Assembly: GCA_024704175.1 (NCBI GenBank)
Contig: CP085629.1
Coordinates: 2,356,001-2,420,000, forward strand
Reading direction: 5' to 3'
Origin: Paenibacillus sp. P25
Lineage (GTDB): Bacteria > Bacillota > Bacilli > Paenibacillales > NBRC-103111
Length of the DNA stretch: 64,000 nucleotides
Every line of letters begins with the position of its first letter. Position 1 is the first letter of the stretch. A model generated the notes under the pieces. The model saw only the letters and a list, made by a program, of their open reading frames with translations, was not told the origin of the DNA and searched no databases. Position numbers and translations under genes: made by a program. Of the stretch, positions 27,725 through 36,829 are shown in pieces.

Positions 27725-29891
27725 TTGGGTATGCTGGAACAACTGGAACTGCTCGTCAAATCAGGCTTCTACAGCAAAGAGGAAATTTTCGAAAGATGGA
27801 CCGAGGATTATGATTCATCCGCCGATGAGGAGCAACTTCGAACGGAAATCAACCGCTTATACGACAGCCACGTGGAAGCTTCGAAACAATGGGCTCACCC
27901 TACGGATTTCGAACGGCTGACGGAGGTCTTTGACATCCTGGCCAGCGCCGGGATCGTTGCTCTGCATCGGGCCGGCACCACGATAAGCGACGGCCTAGGC
28001 GATGTGAGGGAATGTTATGAAGAACTGGTGGAACGAGGGAAGTTGCCTGCAGGCTACTGTTTTTATCACGAGCAGGATATGGAGAGAGCGATCGAAAGTC
28101 AGGTGCTGCCCCTTGCTTTCGGCACATTCCGAGAAAACCCGGAACATGCGGCCAAAGTGGCGGACGTGATCGTTTCGTTCCTTGAAAGCTTTGGTCTCCA
28201 AGTCCATTGGAACGGCGATATTGACAGCCGGATGGAGCTTCGGAAATTCGAATGGAAAAAGACGTATAGCGAGCATGACGATTATGGCTTGGAGCGCGCC
28301 GTTGAAATCATGGCCGAATCCCATTATGACCTTGCCTTTAATGCTCCTCGTCCTGCGGTTAGGGAAGGCGGAAATGCGGATACGAACATTCCCGCCTATA
28401 CCCAGCGTACCTTCTCTGAAATCAAACACCTGCTCCCTGCGGATTGCTGGGCTTACTCCCGAAATGAAAAGAACAACGGCGAATTTGAAAATGAAACCGT
28501 ATTGGTCTATGACGGAGACTTAACCGTAGATCATCTTCATCTGGATGATCCGCTCGGGATGGGCATGGACAATGAATTTGAGCAGCAATGGGTATTTTTA
28601 ATCCTCATAACAGGGAATCTTACGGTCCATCACTACATATATAACGAAAATACGGACGGTTCGACGGGCTTTATCGTGCTGGGCCATGTACAAGCCTCCA
28701 ATATGATTGTCGGCGGGCAGGAAATCTATATTGGCGGCCATCTGGAAGTGAAGGAATTGTTTTGGGGCGATTATAATCATGGCCTGCTTCACGTATGCGG
28801 AGATGCCGCGGCTCCTCTTTTTATTGAGACAGACGAATACCATGTAACGATAAAAGGCGAACGCCGTTTCAAGAAAATCTGGGTGGATGCGGAGGAACCG
28901 GATGGCCGTGCCGTTCAAGCGCTGCTCGAGGAAGGGTGCTGCGATCCTGAACAATATGACGAAAGCGAAACGCCGCTCAGTAGAGAGGGAATGTTCGAAA
29001 GATTGAGAGCCGGTCTCCCCTTCTCCAGGCAGAATGGCAGGAAGAGCCTCCGCGGATTTTTGAGGATGAAGAATTGAGCGCGGGCAACGTGCAGCGAATC
29101 CTGGCCTCCCCTTATTCGGGAAGGAGAATATATACCGGTTTTATATAGACGATGTCCGCATCAGGCTGAGCAGGCCTTATGTTAATGAAGACAGCAAGGA
29201 AGTCGGCGGGCATATTTATATGGTCCAGGATGATACTTATGCGGTATTCATCTATTTAAAAGAAACGAAAAGATTTCTTCGCGCCAACAAAATGTCTCTT
29301 GAAGTTCTTTATCAGAACAATGCCGACGAGGAGTGGCAACGGCTGGAAGACTCTTCTCCCGCGCCTTATGCGCAGCTCCTGAACCAATTTTGGCCCAGGA
29401 TACTTAAAGAAATCACCTTCAGGGAAAGCCTCGGCGACGAAACGATTGCCTATTGGCAGGAGCGACTCCATTCAACCGTAACGGTGGAAAAGATCGAGCG
29501 TATCCTCGCTTTGCCGATCGTTACAGAGAAGTACAATGATTATTACGACGACGATAAAAACGGCTATTGGAGCGGCATTCTGTACTTCATTTTCCGTCTG
29601 CCCGCGGGAGAGAATAACCCCCGTATCGGAATTGGCAGAGAAAGACGCGATTTATCCTTATTTCCAACCGTTCAAGACCCTTTTGATGTCTTTATTTGTC
29701 ACTTCGATCTCGAAATCAACGACAATGGCGCCAGGCAGGTTGGTTTAAAATACCAGCCGCATAACGAGGGAAATACCCGCCCGGTGGAAACCGTAGAAAT
29801 CAAACACATTCAAACGGCGCTGCAGTTCTGGAGCCGACTGGAGCATAAGATTTTCGCGGATAATGATGAATTTCTGGAGGAACAGTCCTAG
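27725..29891 (+). CDS. Large DUF6891 / beta-helix protein of unknown function, frameshifted
   Basis: About 720 aa once joined. Residues 1-190 match the DUF6891 pattern (HPTDFERLTEVFDILASAGIVALHRAG, then GYCFYHEQDMERAI). The middle (LITGNLTVHHYIYNE, FIVLGHVQASNMIVGGQEIYIGGHLEVKE) has the short repeating strands of a right-handed beta-helix, as in polymer-forming proteins. The last 250 residues are acidic and unlike either part. The frame breaks near 29025 (a missing C in a C/T run after AGL) and near 29125 (after LASPY), and both segments stay open across the join. The start is TTG at 27725 behind GGAAGGAGA. No membrane segment or signal. The function is unknown; it could be an immunity-type protein, by weak analogy. 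Confidence 0.6.
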
Positions 29892-29903
29892 ATCCCCGAA
29901 TTA

Positions 29904-29951
29904 AAAAGAAGCTTCCATCTCCCCTGTCAAGGCGGATTTGGAAGCTTCTTC
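29904..29951. terminator. Terminator between convergent genes
   Basis: AAGAAGCTTCCA and TGGAAGCTTCTT form a perfect 12-bp stem, with A/T-rich flanks on both strands. It can close both the DUF6891 gene and the pbuX transcript. Confidence 0.8.
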
Positions 29952-29988
29952 ATTACCTTGGGCCGATGCCCCGGTCGCCGTTCCGGCG

Positions 29989-31255
29989 TCAAGCCGCATC
30001 TCGGGACCCGGACAAGAACAGATTGAGCAGAATCGCGGTAATCGAACCGGAAACGATCCCGTTCTGCAGCAGCATCTTCACGAAATCCGGCGACTGATCG
30101 AACATCTGCGGAAGCACGGCCGAGCCCAGTCCGACGGCGATGCTGCAGGCGGCAATCAGCAGATTGCGGTCCTTGCGCAAATCCACTTCCGACAGGATCG
30201 ATATGCCGGAAGCCGCCACTGAGCCGAACATCACGATCATGGCCCCGCCAAGCACCGCATTCGGGATGACCGTGGTTAGAGCACCAGCTTGGGCAGCAGG
30301 CCGAGAACGACCATAATGCCCCCGCCGCGAAAATGACGTCTCTGGATTTGACGCGGGTCAGCGAGATGAGGCCGACATTCTGCGAAAAGGCTGTATATGG
30401 GAATGCGTTAAAGATGCCGCCCAGCATAATGGCAAGCCCTTCGGAACGCAGTCCGCTGACGATCTGGCTCCGCTCCACCTTCTGCTCCGTGGCCTTGCCC
30501 ACCGCAAAATACACGCCCGTCGACTCCACCATGCTGACAATATTGACGATGATCATCGTGATGATTGCGGTAATGCTGATCTGAGGCATGCCGAAGTAGA
30601 AAGGCCGGGCAATGCTGATCCACGACGCTTCCGCCACGGCGGAGAAGTGGACGATGCCCATCGCATAGCCGATCGCCGTCCCGGCGATCAAACCGACGAG
30701 CACGGAGATGGACCGAAGGAAGCCGGTGGCGAGCCGGTTCACGACGAGAATGACCAGCGGCGTGATCAGTGCCAGCAGCAGGTTGCGCGGCTGGCCGAAA
30801 TCCGGGCTCCCCTGCCCGCCGGCTGAATTATTCATAGCGACCGGGATAAGGGATAATCCGATGATCGTTACGACCGAGCCGGTTACGATGGTAGGAAAGA
30901 ATTTCAGCATTCTTCCATACAGCGGAGCAGCCAAAATAACGAATAATCCCGATAAAATGATTGCTCCATAAGCGGTCGCCAAATTCGAAGCGGAGGCGAC
31001 GGCGATGATCGGCCCTACCGCGGTAAAGGTACACCCCAGAATCACCGGCAGTCGGTCGCCGAAATACTTGGTTCCGATGACCTGCAGGATAGTCGCAATG
31101 CCGCAGGTAAACAGATCGGCCGCGATCAGGTAAGCCATCTGGCTCCCGCTTAATTTCAGCGCCCCGCCGACGATGAGCGGTACGATAACAGCTCCGGCAT
31201 ACATGGCCAATACATGCTGGAAGCCTAAGGTCAATACTTTTTGTTTGCTTAACAT
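29989..31255 (-). CDS. pbuX: Xanthine permease, frameshifted
   Basis: Nucleobase:cation symporter (NCS2 family), about 423 aa with about 12 membrane segments. LTLGFQHVLAMYAGAVIVPLIVGGAL at the N-terminus, GCTFTAVGP, and YFAVGKATE with FPYTAFSQNVGLI are NCS2 signatures for xanthine/uric acid uptake. Two frameshifts lie near 30330 and 30282; restoring a G in each G run gives AGGIMVVLGLLPKLGALTT and reaches the stop at 29989 (NLFLSGSRDAA). It starts 12 bases after xpt, and xpt-pbuX is the standard purine salvage operon. Confidence 0.9.
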
Positions 31256-31267
31256 GATGCCCTCTCC

Positions 31268-31870
31268 CTAGACTTGTGAGTATACTACAGGATCTTCATC
31301 TTCAACAAAACGAATCTCGCCCGGGGACATAGCCGCAATGCGGGCCAACGAATGAACACGGACGCCCTTGCTCTCCAGAAGGGCTCGTCCTTCCTGGAAG
31401 CTCTTCTCAATAACGCAGCCGACGCCCATCAGCTCGGCTCCCGCTTCTTTCACAATGTCTACAAGTCCGACCAAAGCTGCGCCTGTAGCCAGGAAGTCGT
31501 CGACGATCAGCACTTGATCGCTCGGGCTAAGGTACTTCCGGGATATGCTGACCTGATACGTCTCCTGCCGGGTGAAGGAATGGACCGGCGCCGAATACAC
31601 CTGTTCGGAAAGCGTGACCGCCTTCTTCTTCTTTGCGTAAATGAACGGAACCCCGAGGGCGATCGCCGTCGCCATGGCGAATTGAATGCCGCTGGCCTCA
31701 ATGGTCAGCACTTTCGTAATGGTCTTATGCCCGAAGATACGTGCGAACTCCCTGCCGATTTCCAGCGCAAGATACGTATCCACCTGATGATTCAGGAACG
31801 AATCCACTTTCAGTACGGTGTCGGACAGGATCAGTCCTTCCTCGCGTATGCGATCCTGAAGTAATTTCAT
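31268..31870 (-). CDS. xpt: Xanthine phosphoribosyltransferase
   Basis: 200 aa. It makes XMP from xanthine and PRPP. MKLLQDRIREEGLILSD at the start, FGHKTITKVLTIEASGI, and the PRPP-binding VLIVDDFLATGAALVGL identify Xpt. It also uses PRPP as substrate, which matters for the riboswitch pair upstream. The start is ATG at 31870 behind AGGAGG; the longer in-frame extension to 32155 is riboswitch sequence, not protein. It forms an operon with pbuX. Confidence 0.95.
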   Translation of the reverse strand: MKLLQDRIREEGLILSDTVLKVDSFLNHQVDTYLALEIGREFARIFGHKTITKVLTIEASGIQFAMATAIALGVPFIYAKKKKAVTLSEQVYSAPVHSFTRQETYQVSISRKYLSPSDQVLIVDDFLATGAALVGLVDIVKEAGAELMGVGCVIEKSFQEGRALLESKGVRVHSLARIAAMSPGEIRFVEDEDPVVYSQV

Positions 31871-31897
31871 GGTGCGCTTGTCCTCCTTTTTGTAGTT

Positions 31898-31948
31898 AAA
31901 AAAAGGACAGGATCCTTGAGCCGTTTCTCTCAAGTGAATCCTGTCCTT
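31898..31948 (-). terminator. Riboswitch-controlled intrinsic terminator
   Basis: On the minus strand, AAGGACAGGAT...CTTGAG pairs with CTCAAG-GATCCTGTCCTT, followed by TTTTTTT, about 30 bp ahead of the xpt start. It is the expression platform of the tandem riboswitch: its 5' arm overlaps the 3' edge of the second aptamer. Confidence 0.92.
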
Positions 31949-32047
31949 CAGGGTTTTTATCCCATGTGGTGTAACACAGTTCGTGCCCGCACCGCTCGGA
32001 CCAGCCTTTCCTTCCCGGTCGGGAACGAAACGGAACCCTAGATGCGC
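31940..32047 (-). ncRNA. ykkC-family riboswitch, probably PRPP-sensing (subtype 2b)
   Basis: The minus strand carries the ykkC conserved blocks in order: CTAGGGTTCCG, GGCTGGTCCGAGCG, and ACACCAC...GGGATAAAAACCCTGA. The family includes guanidine (subtype 1), ppGpp (2a) and PRPP (2b) sensors. I assign PRPP because it directly follows a guanine aptamer and precedes a gene using PRPP as substrate; the sequence alone cannot settle ppGpp versus PRPP without the ligand-contact bases checked on an alignment. PRPP is expected to favour transcription past the terminator. Confidence 0.8.
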
Positions 32048-32054
32048 TTTTTCA

Positions 32055-32123
32055 CTCATAGTCGGTCGATTGCATTGGTCGTCCGGTAGAAACTTATGGG
32101 CCATATTCCCAAAATTATACGAG
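32055..32123 (-). ncRNA. Guanine (purine) riboswitch aptamer
   Basis: The RNA reads CTCGTATAA, then TGGGAATATGGCCCA (P2), GTTTCTACCGG, and CGACTATGAG closing P1 (CTCGTA/TATGAG with one G-T). The C in GACTATG is the ligand-pairing base that selects guanine or hypoxanthine rather than adenine. It sits directly upstream of the ykkC-family aptamer, on the xpt leader. Confidence 0.93.
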
Positions 32124-32146
32124 TTGTATGAAGTTTTACCTTGTAT

Positions 32147-32175
32147 ATAGTACACGCTCCGGGGTATCGTTTCAA
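32147..32175 (-). promoter_or_regulatory. Promoter of the xpt-pbuX operon
   Basis: TTGAAA (-35, 32170-32175), 17 bp, TACTAT (-10, 32147-32152) on the minus strand, ending about 25 bp before the guanine aptamer. Confidence 0.75.
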
Positions 32176-32268
32176 CAAATTTTTTTGGAGAAAAAAAAGC
32201 ACGGATTCATCATCCATGCTTTTCGGACTTCCGGCGGCCCCCAAAGCCTCGGGCGAATCCATACCTCT

Positions 32269-32547
32269 TTACTTCTGCTGCTGATTGGAAGAAGAGTTGG
32301 AATCCGGACCGGAACCCGAACCGGAACCCGAATTGGAATCCGAGCCGGAATTGGAACCGGAGTCCTGTACCGCCTGCTGAATCTGCTGCAGCTGCTGCTG
32401 ATTTTGCTCCACCTGCTGCTGGATTTGCTCGAGCCGCTTGACCTGGATGTCTTGTGCCAGCTTCTCCGTTTGCTGCGTGACCTGCTCTGCCTGCTGGGCC
32501 GTCTGTTCGATCTTTTGCTGCAGTTGCTGATTGTCTTGTTGTGGCAT
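32269..32547 (-). CDS. Gln-rich coiled-coil protein with Ser/Gly/Asn/Asp-rich tail
   Basis: 92 aa. Residues 1-60 are nearly all Q/E/K/V/I (QQLQQKIEQTAQQAEQVTQQ), a long coiled-coil helix. The tail is SGSNSGSDSNSGSGSGSGP and ends NQQQK. The tail is coded by a short imperfect tandem repeat (GGAACCCGAACC-like, about 32290-32360 on the plus strand). ATG at 32547 follows AGGAGGTCAGG. Small proteins of this composition are common in Paenibacillus and have no known function. Confidence 0.7.
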   Translation of the reverse strand: MPQQDNQQLQQKIEQTAQQAEQVTQQTEKLAQDIQVKRLEQIQQQVEQNQQQLQQIQQAVQDSGSNSGSDSNSGSGSGSGPDSNSSSNQQQK

Positions 32548-32613
32548 AATTCACCTGACCTCCTAAGATGTTGACCCTCTCATGATTTGTAAAATGATGC
32601 AGGTTTATACCAA

Positions 32614-33043
32614 TCAGGATGGGCCTTCCTCATCAGAGATCGGGAATCGGCTTGCGCCCGATAAATCCGTCGTGCCAGCCGTGATAATGGGTAATCCGGT
32701 CTTCCCCTGCTTCCAGCACATCAGAACATCCTCCCCGTTCAATACGGCTGGAAAATCAATCAACCCCGGATTGATCATCTTCAGCAGGACCCCTTGCCGC
32801 GCAAAGTTTTGAATAAGCAGATCGGCCTCCAGCCGCAGAAAGTCAAGCTCGGCTTCCTGCTCGAAGAACGGGTCGGCCGCTTCCTCCCGGCGGGACGAGC
32901 TTTGCTCGTGAGCGACCTTGTCCTTCTCCAACTCCAAATACCGATCCTCAAAACGCTGTACCAGCTCCTGCAGCCGGAACAGCTCCTCTTGCAGCTGCGG
33001 CAGCAGCGTTCGCTTCGCTCAGGGTAAAGGTTTTGTTATTCAT
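32614..33043 (-). CDS. DUF2203 family protein, frameshifted
   Basis: About 142 aa when restored. The N-terminal half MNNKTFTLSEANA is joined across a break near 33003 to LPQLQEELFRLQELVQRFED. The C-terminal half (LEADLLIQNFARQGVLLKMINPGLIDFPAV, then VLMCWKQGK) is the DUF2203 signature. ATG at 33043. It probably shares a transcript with the Gln-rich gene downstream. The function of DUF2203 is unknown. Confidence 0.78.
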
Positions 33044-33189
33044 TTCGCATCGACTCCTCAGCCAAAGTGTACCAAATCGCGCGAAATGAATAAAGCGGGT
33101 TTCACCGGGTTGGGTGGAAGAACAATTGGTTTATCTAGTAAAAAGCATCTTTTCACCTGGCATTCCGCACAGAAACCTACCAGCACGGC

Positions 33190-34208
33190 TCATTTCAATG
33201 CCTCTGCCATTTGAGTATCCAGCATCATCGTCGTAAACCAGTTCGGGTACAGGGGTACGGGACGTGTTAATTCCTCCAGCCGCGCGATTTCATCCGTGCT
33301 CAGCGCAAGATCAGCCGCTTTCAGATTATCTTCCAATTGGGACATCTTGCTCGAACCTACCAACACGCTGCTCACATGAGGCTGAGCCAGCGACCAGGCA
33401 AGTGATACCTGCGCAGACGACGCTCCGTGACCCTCTGCAATCCCGCGAACCGCATCCAGGACGGTGAACCCCACTCCTTGTCATGCGGGAGAAAATCAAA
33501 GCCGGCGAGCCGGTTATCCGGGTCCTTCAGATTGTCCCTGGTATACTTGCCGCTAAGGAAGCCGCCGGCCAGCGGACTCCACACCGTCAAACCGACGCCG
33601 CCGCCGCTCATAAAAGGCACCGTGTCATGCTCGATATCGCGGCCGACCAAAGAATAATACATTTGTCCGTTGATAAAGGTGGCCCAGCCGCGTTCCTTCT
33701 GCATCTGAACCGCTTGGGCGGCCATCCAGGCCGGCCAGTTGGAATAGCCGATGTACCGGACCTTGCCCTGCCGGACAAGATCGTTCAGCGCTTCCAGCGT
33801 TTCCTCCAGCGGGGTGAACGGATCGGTTTTATGAACGATATACAGGTCAATATAATCGGTGTTCAGCCGCGTCAGGCTTGCTTCGCAGGCATCGAACAAA
33901 TGCTTGCGGGATAGTCCCGTTTGTACAAGTCCGGCCCCCATCCGGATGCCGACTTTCGTGGCGATAATGTTCTCCTTCCGACGCTTCCCGAGCAGCTTGC
34001 CGAGCATTTCCTCGCTCTGCCCGTCCGCATACGCATCCGCCGTATCGAAGAAATTGATGCCGGATTCCAGCGCCCGGTCCACCAGCTCCTGCGCCTGATC
34101 CTGCCCTACTTTGTAAACGCTCGGGATGTTCCCCGACCCGAAAGTCATCGCGCCGAACGCCAGCTTGGATACGACAAGTCCCGAATTGCCCAATCGACCA
34201 TATTTCAT
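33190..34208 (-). CDS. Aldo/keto reductase (YhdN/GSP69-type), frameshifted
   Basis: About 339 aa. KYGRLGNSGLVVSKLAFGAMTFG, then FFDTADAYADGQSEEMLG with the catalytic Asp and Tyr, then TDYIDLYIVHKTD match general-stress type aldo/keto reductases. One G is missing in a G run near 33473; the cured frame reads EWGFTVLDAVRGIAEGHG and ends at 33190. ATG at 34208. It is unrelated in detail to the other aldo/keto reductase at 326. Its substrate is unknown, and it stands alone on the minus strand. Confidence 0.88.
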
Positions 34209-34318
34209 TGTTTAACAGCCTCCCAGTTCTTTTGTTTACTCATTGCTTGTATTCAGTATAAAAGAACAGGGAGGCCATTTTATTGTACGAAACGATCATT
34301 CTTTTGTACAAAACGGAC

Positions 34319-35313
34319 TTAGCCGAGCAGCAGATCAAGCCATTCTTCCTTCGTCACTTGGCCGAAATAGTAGGTAAGATCCACGGTATCCAGTACCGCC
34401 GACAGCTCGCCGGCATCATATTTTACACCCGTCAGCTTGTCCGTAAATTCCTGCACATCGCCGACGCCGAAGAAATCGCCGTACACGGCCGCGCCGCGGA
34501 TTCTTCCTTCAGCCACATCCAGCCGCACATCGAACGTGCCGGATGAAAGGCGCTTCGTCTTCTGCAGGTTGAACGCTGGTGAACGCCCGTAATTCCAATC
34601 CCAATTCCGGTAACGCTCCTCCGCCAGCTGATGGACGGCCGCCCAATCCGCTTCCGTCAGCTCGCAGGTCTCCGGCTTCGCGCCTCCGAAGATCGAATGC
34701 AGCAGATACGCTTTGAATTCGCCGATCGTCATCGGTTTGCTGAGGAACTCCGAGATATTGGCTACCCGGTCGCGTACGGATTTGACGCCTTTGGATTGGA
34801 TTTTCAAGGGATTCACATTCAGTGCCGAAGCGACATGATCCATCTGCGAATCGAATAGCAGCGTGCCGTGAGAAAACATCCGGCCTCTGGTAGAAAACTG
34901 GGCGTTGCCCGAGATTTTGCGCTCGCCCACCTGAATGTCGTTGCGTCCCGTGAGTTCCGCTTGGACCCCCAGCTCGCGTAAGGCCTTAATGACCGGTTCG
35001 GTAAACCGGCGGTAGTTATGGAATGATTCCCCATCGTCCCGCGTGATGAAACTGTAGTTCAGATTGCCAAGGTCGTGGTACACCGCTCCCCTCCGGACAG
35101 GCGGCGAACGACATGGATCCCGTGTTCCCGGACATAACCGGCATTCACTTCCTCGGCGGTATTCTGGTTTTTGCCGATAATGATGGACGGCTCGTTGATA
35201 TAAAACAGCAGATAGTCGTGCTCCGAGGGCAGCTTCCTGAGCGCATACTCCTCCAATGCCAGATTAAGCGCGGGATCGGTGATGTTCCGGTTATCGATAA
35301 ACAGCATGCTCAT
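34319..35313 (-). CDS. lplJ: Lipoate-protein ligase, frameshifted
   Basis: About 331 aa. It attaches lipoate, via lipoyl-AMP, to dehydrogenase E2 subunits and GcvH. FIDNRNITDPALNLALEEYAL, IIIGKNQNTAEEVN, and RRLSGGGAVYHDLGNLNYSFI are the LplA/LplJ motifs; then TGRNDIQVGERKISGNAQF with the catalytic Lys. The frame breaks near 35090, where one G is missing in GGAGGGG. ATG at 35313 follows AAAGGAG. It has a C-terminal accessory domain, as in LplJ. The symbol is by family, not by synteny. Confidence 0.88.
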
Positions 35314-35540
35314 TGGACACTACTCCTTTTGATAATGACAGTATGAAGCTTGTTTTGTAGACAGCATATCACAGACCGGACATCCTTGCCGAATGGATAT
35401 CCGCCTTCACTGCCGCAACAGTGTAAACTGGACCAAAGTCCAGCTTCTCACTTCCCCAAAGAAGGGTGACATTTTTTTCCGCGATATGGTAAGTTTAGTT
35501 TAATCGAATTGAATATGAGAAGATAAAGGAGCGTTACCAG

Positions 35541-36042
35541 ATGAAAAGAACTGTAATCGGGGCCGTCCTCATCCTGCTCGGGGCGGCTATTTATTTGAAC
35601 CAGGGGCACCCGGTCGACGCGGGGACGATATTCGGTTATTATTGGCCCTCGATGTTCGTCATTCCGCTTGGCCTGTTTTTTCATTGGCTATTCTTTTCCA
35701 TTACAGGGCCTCGCGCCGCAGGGCTTCTGATCCCCGGAGGGATTCTGTTCACGGCGGGAATCGTTTGTCAAATTGCCATGCTGTTCGGCGAGCTGGGGCG
35801 TGATGTGGCCCGGATTTATTCTCGCCGTAGCCGTCGGCCTGTTCGAGTTTTACTGGTTCGGAGGCCGGAACAGATACCTGCTCATCCCGATTAATATTTT
35901 GACGGTGCTGTCGCCGCTGTTCTTCTCGGTCTTTACGCTGGGGACACTCTTTAACTACCTGGTTGTCAGCGGACCCATCCTGGCGATTGCGCTTATTGCG
36001 ATCGGGGCGTTAATGTTAATCGGCGGAAAAAGCAAGGCATAA
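35541..36042 (+). CDS. LiaI/LiaF-like small membrane protein, frameshifted
   Basis: About 166 aa, about five hydrophobic segments. The N-terminal half MKRTVIGAVLILLGAAIYL to FGELGRDV is in one frame; the second half WPGFILAVAVGLFEFYWFGGR to KSKA is in another, with the break near 35805. Such proteins resemble the membrane part of LiaI/LiaF-type or DUF5668 proteins. No cytoplasmic DNA-binding part exists. ATG at 35541 follows AAGGAG. The role is unknown. Confidence 0.7.
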
Positions 36043-36068
36043 GAAAATCCGATATATAAAAGCAAGCC

Positions 36069-36102
36069 GGAAAAGCCCACGGATCCCCGGGGGCTTTTGT
36101 TT
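36069..36102 (+). terminator. Rho-independent terminator
   Basis: AAAAGCCCACGG and CCGGGGGCTTTT form a stem around ATC, followed by TTTGCTTT. It closes the membrane-protein gene, and is also near the end of the convergent DUF1697 gene. Confidence 0.75.
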
Positions 36103-36150
36103 GCTTTGCACCGGCCTGGATCGGCCTGCCGTCCTCGCGGACCGGAAGAA

Positions 36151-36711
36151 TCAGGCCTCCATCGCTTGGGCCAGCGCGTCCAGCTTATTCATCGTATTCC
36201 AATTGCGCACCGTTACCGGCAGATTCAAAACTTTCAGCTGGGCCGCAAGCTTGGAATCCCGGACGCTGTGTCGGAACAGCAGGTACATGTCCCGGCCGCA
36301 GGTCCGGAATTGGTCGGCTTCGCTGCTGTATCCGTTCAGCCGTTCCACCGCATCCGGCACAGGAGCTTCGGGCAGCAGTGCGACATACAGCACCTCGACC
36401 TGCGCGAGGGCTTCCGCCTCCGCCACTTCCTCGGCGGGAAACGGGCAATTCGTAACGATCCGCTTCAGCTCCTCGGCCGTTCTCAAGATGACGCTCAGCT
36501 CAATGCCGAACACCTTCTCGATCTCCCGTTCCAGCCGAACCTTCAGCGCCTCTTCCGTTTCGCCCGATTCGAACAGCACGTTGCCGCTTTGGATATACGT
36601 TTGCACCCGGCTGAGACCCATCGATTCCAGCGTGCGCTTCAAATCAGCCATCTTGATCTTGTTCTTCCCGCCTACATTAATCCCTCTTAAGAGCGCAATA
36701 TATACCGTCAT
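36151..36711 (-). CDS. DUF1697 family protein
   Basis: 186 aa, intact. MTVYIALLRGINVGGKNKIKM is the family-defining start, followed by YIQSGNVLFES and, at the C-terminus, VTVRNWNTMNKL. These proteins are common in Firmicutes and have no assigned biochemical role. It is transcribed alone on the minus strand. ATG at 36711. Confidence 0.9.
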   Translation of the reverse strand: MTVYIALLRGINVGGKNKIKMADLKRTLESMGLSRVQTYIQSGNVLFESGETEEALKVRLEREIEKVFGIELSVILRTAEELKRIVTNCPFPAEEVAEAEALAQVEVLYVALLPEAPVPDAVERLNGYSSEADQFRTCGRDMYLLFRHSVRDSKLAAQLKVLNLPVTVRNWNTMNKLDALAQAMEA

Positions 36712-36829
36712 CCTGCAACCTCTTTACCTTGGTAGATTCACTTGCCGTTAATGACCCTCTCCATGATATCCGAAAGAACGCAGCTAATATTGTAAAAAGG
36801 CGACAAAACAGCGATCCGCGCCATGCCGG

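Noticed and set aside
31898..32155. N-terminal extension of Xpt to 32155
   Set aside because: This region is riboswitch and terminator sequence; the real start is ATG at 31870 with AGGAGG.
32285..32360. Short tandem repeats that resemble a repeat array
   Set aside because: They encode the Ser/Gly/Asn/Asp tail of the 32269 protein and have no spacers; not a CRISPR array.
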